64,000 nucleotides of DNA from Coriaria nepalensis (Eukaryota; Streptophyta; Magnoliopsida; Cucurbitales; Coriariaceae). The stretch spans positions 3,727,501 to 3,791,500 of the forward strand of contig CP114496.1 of NCBI GenBank assembly GCA_027186245.1, in the 5' to 3' direction. The position numbers were made by a program, and so were the translations under genes. Positions 61,048-64,000 of this stretch are shown one piece after another (the first letter of the stretch is position 1; the number at the start of each line of letters is the position of its first letter). The notes beneath the pieces are model-generated. The model was given only the letters and a program-made list of their open reading frames with translations. It was not told the origin of the DNA and did not search any database.

Positions 61048-62580
61048 TTGAACAAAATAAATTGGTTAGAACCAATTTTAGAGATGCATAGAAACTTGAA
61101 AATTATTCTCAAGTTTGAACGTTTGTCTAGTGTATTGAATATCAAGTCATGGCAGTCCCGCTTAAGGGATCAGATCCAAAAACAATGGCCGTATGGAACA
61201 AGTGGTTATACCAAGATAACGAGGTGTGATGCATATTATGCTTGTATCTATGAGTAACGAGCTCCAAAGGCATTGTGAAAAGTTCCATGCTCGTGAGATT
61301 ATCGATAACCTTAAATCTATTTATGGTGAGGATACTCGAAACGAGAGGTATAAGATATCTAAGACATTATTTCAGATCAAGATGGCTGAGGGCACCTCTG
61401 TTAGTGAACATGTGCTAAAGATGATCACCTACATTGAACAACTTGAGAATCTTGGACTTGTTATGGATTTTAAGTTTATCAATAACTTAGTGCTGCAATC
61501 TCTTCTTAATTCATTCTCACCATTTGTGCTCAACTACCACATGAATAAAATGGAACTCGAGCTACAAGATTTGCTTAAGATGATGCAAACGGATGAGAAA
61601 TCCATCAAGAAGAATAAACCCATGTTACTTATGGGAGGTTCTTTTGAAAGTGAGGACAGTGCCAAGCATAAGAAGCGATACAAGAAATGGACTCTCAAAT
61701 TAAAGAAAGGTGTTGGAAACACAGAGAAGGGCAAAGATGGAGAGTATTTCCACTATGGAGAAATTGAGCATTGGAAGCAGAACTGCAAAGTCTATCTTAC
61801 AACTCTAAAAAAAGCAGGGTGATGCTGCTTCAGGTATGTTCATGATTGAGGTTAACTTTTCTTACAATGATTCATCTACTTGGGTATTGGATACCAGTTA
61901 CAGTTCTCATATTTGTAATAATGTGCAGAATCTAACAAGTATAAGAATTCTGGAGAAAGGTGAAATAGACCTACTGGCACAAAATGGAGTAGGAGTTGCT
62001 ACTTTAGATGTGAGCACTTACAGTTTAATTAAGTCTTTTTATGAATGGTTTATTTTATGGAGGTGATTTCTTAAACAAGGGTGTATATGTATTAAATTTG
62101 AAAAATGAAACTTGCCTCAATATTGAATAGGTCAAGAAAAGAAATTTTGATGTGAATCAAACATACCTATGACATTGTTAATTAGGTAATGCCAATGAAA
62201 TAAGGATTCAAAAGTTGCATAAAGATGGATACTCAGATACATTTGAATTGGAATTAATGCCAACTTGCGAATCTTGTTTAGTAGGCAAGATAATCAAATC
62301 TTCTTTTAGTGGATTTGGCGAGAGACAAACCAACTTGATTGAACTAATACATACTGATGTATATGGGCTTATGTCAAATCCTGCCAGTGGTGATTTTTTG
62401 TACTTCATCACATTCACCGATGATCTCTCTTGATTTGGTCACATTTATCTCATGAAGTATAAATCCGAATTGTTTGAAAAATTCAAGAAATATAAGAATG
62501 AAGTAGAAGAATAACTAGGCAAAGTATTAAGATATTTTGATTAGATCGAGGTGGTGAATACATGAGCCATGCATTTCTTG
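61048..62580 (+). pseudogene. Copia gag-protease-integrase remnant
   Basis: Gag (UBN2-type): NWLEPILEMHRNLKIILKFE, then in another frame HAREIIDNLKSIYGED, KMAEGTSVSEHVLKMI and LGLVMDFKFINNLVLQSLL (61048-61822). The zinc knuckle reads YFHYGEIEHWKQNC, with the first two Cys changed. Protease: STWVLDTSYSSHICNNV (near 61875). Pre-integrase and integrase: MPTCESCLVGKIIKSSF, IELIHTDVYG, FITFTDD (62215-62433), and LDRGGEYMSH near 62545-62575 with a stop just before it. There are at least one frameshift (near 61230) and several stops. The chain ends abruptly at an LTR fragment. Confidence 0.87.
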
Positions 62581-62595
62581 TCTATTAGATCGAGG

Positions 62596-62815
62596 TATGA
62601 TGATCCATATGATTTGTCTATTAGGGTTTAGCAGTTAGACCATGCCCTAGGACGAAGCGAGATACTGGCGAGATCGAAAGATTGTTATTGAAAGTATACG
62701 ATGGTCGCAAGCAGGTTCTTGCGGAAAATGATACTTCTCATCTCCTGGATAGTTTTGACACTTTACTAGAAGTCAATCTTGACTTGGAGATTTAAAGTTA
62801 ATTAATTATAAACCT
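62596..62815 (+). repeat. Internal fragment of the copia LTR (deleted 3' LTR)
   Basis: Homologous to 57907-58120 of the 5' LTR: CCATATGATTTGTCTATTA, GGTTCTTGCGGA/GTTCTTTCAGA-type, CTTCTCATCTCC and AGAAGTCAATCTTGA words occur in the same order. Neither LTR end is present. Confidence 0.82.
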
Positions 62816-64000
62816 CCATGAAATCCCAACTATATATAATCGGTAGATAAATTAATTTTACACGATTGACTAAGAAATTCATAATTCTTTGGTACTTCCT
62901 TTTTTTTTTTTCGGAAAGTAAAAATTAAAAATTCTTTCTTTTGTACTTCCTATGAAAGTATAAATAGCTCAGACGTAAGATTTCAATATTAAAAGTTTAC
63001 TTGGAAGATTATTTTCAGAAGAAAAGAATGAATTTTAAGAGTCTTGAGGTAAATTAGAAAAGTAAAAGAAATAAAAGGGGGGCTATTTTGAAATTCTTAA
63101 TTTTAGAGGACTAAGAGAAAACAAATTAGATGACATGGAAGGGGTGGAAAAAAACTCTTGATGCATTTCAAGCATTTTCACATCTCATCATTAGGATTTT
63201 CACACCTCTTCCTTACTATATGTTTCACCTCACTTTCTTTCACCCTTCAAATCTCTTACCATTTCCAAATCTCTTTCTCTCCATTTCACTCCCAAACTTC
63301 TGCAAGTCTAATCAATAACAAGAAGATCATTTGATTGAAGGAAGCTTTACTCTAGGTAAGATCATCTAATGGTTTAATAAGTCTTGTAAACATGTTGCAG
63401 AATTGAAAATTAAACAGTTTTGTGCAACATTTTAGTAATTGAATTATGAAATTATCGATATGCTCTAAAATCCTAACAAAGTTATGATATGAATCTAGAA
63501 TCCCTTAGATTTCCATAGAGGCTAAGAACACTCCAATGAGAAGTTCTTAGATGCAGATATTATGCGGATGATAAATATGATCTTAATCACAAATGTAATT
63601 TTTGATGTGATGTTTGAAAATAAAATTTATAATTAAAATAATACTCATCGTATCACATGATAATACACATAAAGGTACAATAATTTTTCTTTATCGAAGG
63701 ACAAGCTGCCCAATCTAAGTTACAGTGAGGTTGAGGTGAGAGTTCTATTTTGCTTGATGATGACATCAATAATCCTAGCCTTGGACCAACTCTTAATCAT
63801 ACACTCTAATCAACAATACATAATTGAGCTATTAGGAGGAATGTTCTTGCATCGACGGACTGAATCGCACATTAGTTCATTAGTTCATAAATGTTCTTAT
63901 GTATGTATTCTTCCTTCTCATTCTTCGGGTTGCCATAAGATCTTGCTAAAATGCAAACCTTAATTGTAGTTGTAGGGTAGATCAATTTACCGATTCAGTT
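62816..64000 (+). other. Right-edge DNA with a weak promoter and leader-like segment
   Basis: TATAAATA at 62959-62966 is followed by a CT-rich stretch (63210-63310) and a donor-like TCTAG|GTAAGA near 63353-63360. This could be the promoter and untranslated first exon of a + strand gene continuing beyond the window. The frames at 63130-63318 and 63736-63963 show no domain similarity. The reading is weak. Confidence 0.25.

Overview
The window is nuclear DNA from a dicotyledonous flowering plant. Two multi-exon, GT-AG spliced plant genes lie in a very AT-rich, transposon-filled background, and there is no bacterial-style operon structure. The species cannot be fixed from sequence alone.

Host genes: both run right to left. 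(1) The 5' part of a group-2 subtilase (SBT2.5/SBT2.6-like, SLP3 type) occupies 264-4161. Eight coding exons with consistent phases cover 588 codons; the catalytic Asp, His and oxyanion Asn are present, and the Ser exon lies beyond the left edge. (2) A complete RabGAP/TBC-domain protein occupies 35530-41295: five coding exons, 2685 nt, 894 residues, with both catalytic fingers (Arg128, Gln164) intact. From memory, Arabidopsis paralogues of these two genes also lie near each other on chromosomes 2 and 4, so the pair may be conserved microsynteny. About 30 kb of mobile DNA now separates them.

Mobile DNA, left to right: a 2.5-kb tandem duplication carrying two long copia-type solo LTRs (6950-11830); a hAT terminal remnant (12.8-13.0 kb); an (AAT)38 microsatellite; a 619-bp element with long terminal inverted repeats (14742-15360); an unclassified repeat element X (about 17160-28020) whose 28-bp telomere-like array was split by a decayed Ty3/gypsy element on the minus strand (18583-26813, with an 11-bp flanking direct repeat); a third solo LTR (28271-30156) beside a gypsy gag fragment; after the RabGAP gene, a second, inverted copy of element X (about 44030-47510); a 4.25-kb hAT element with TIRs, a near-perfect 8-bp target duplication and a broken transposase (50703-54956); 29 bp further, a 1.7-kb Mutator-like element with long TIRs and a perfect 9-bp target duplication (54986-56690); and an internally deleted Ty1/copia element with a 1.8-kb 5' LTR (57279-62815).

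Every transposon coding region seen is broken (stops, frameshifts, lost zinc-knuckle cysteines, mutated RT box), so the elements look like fossils. The least familiar material is element X with its degenerate 28-bp telomere-like arrays and roughly 82-bp repeats, and the 8-bp/89-bp minisatellites inside the hAT element. No new enzymatic system was recognised.
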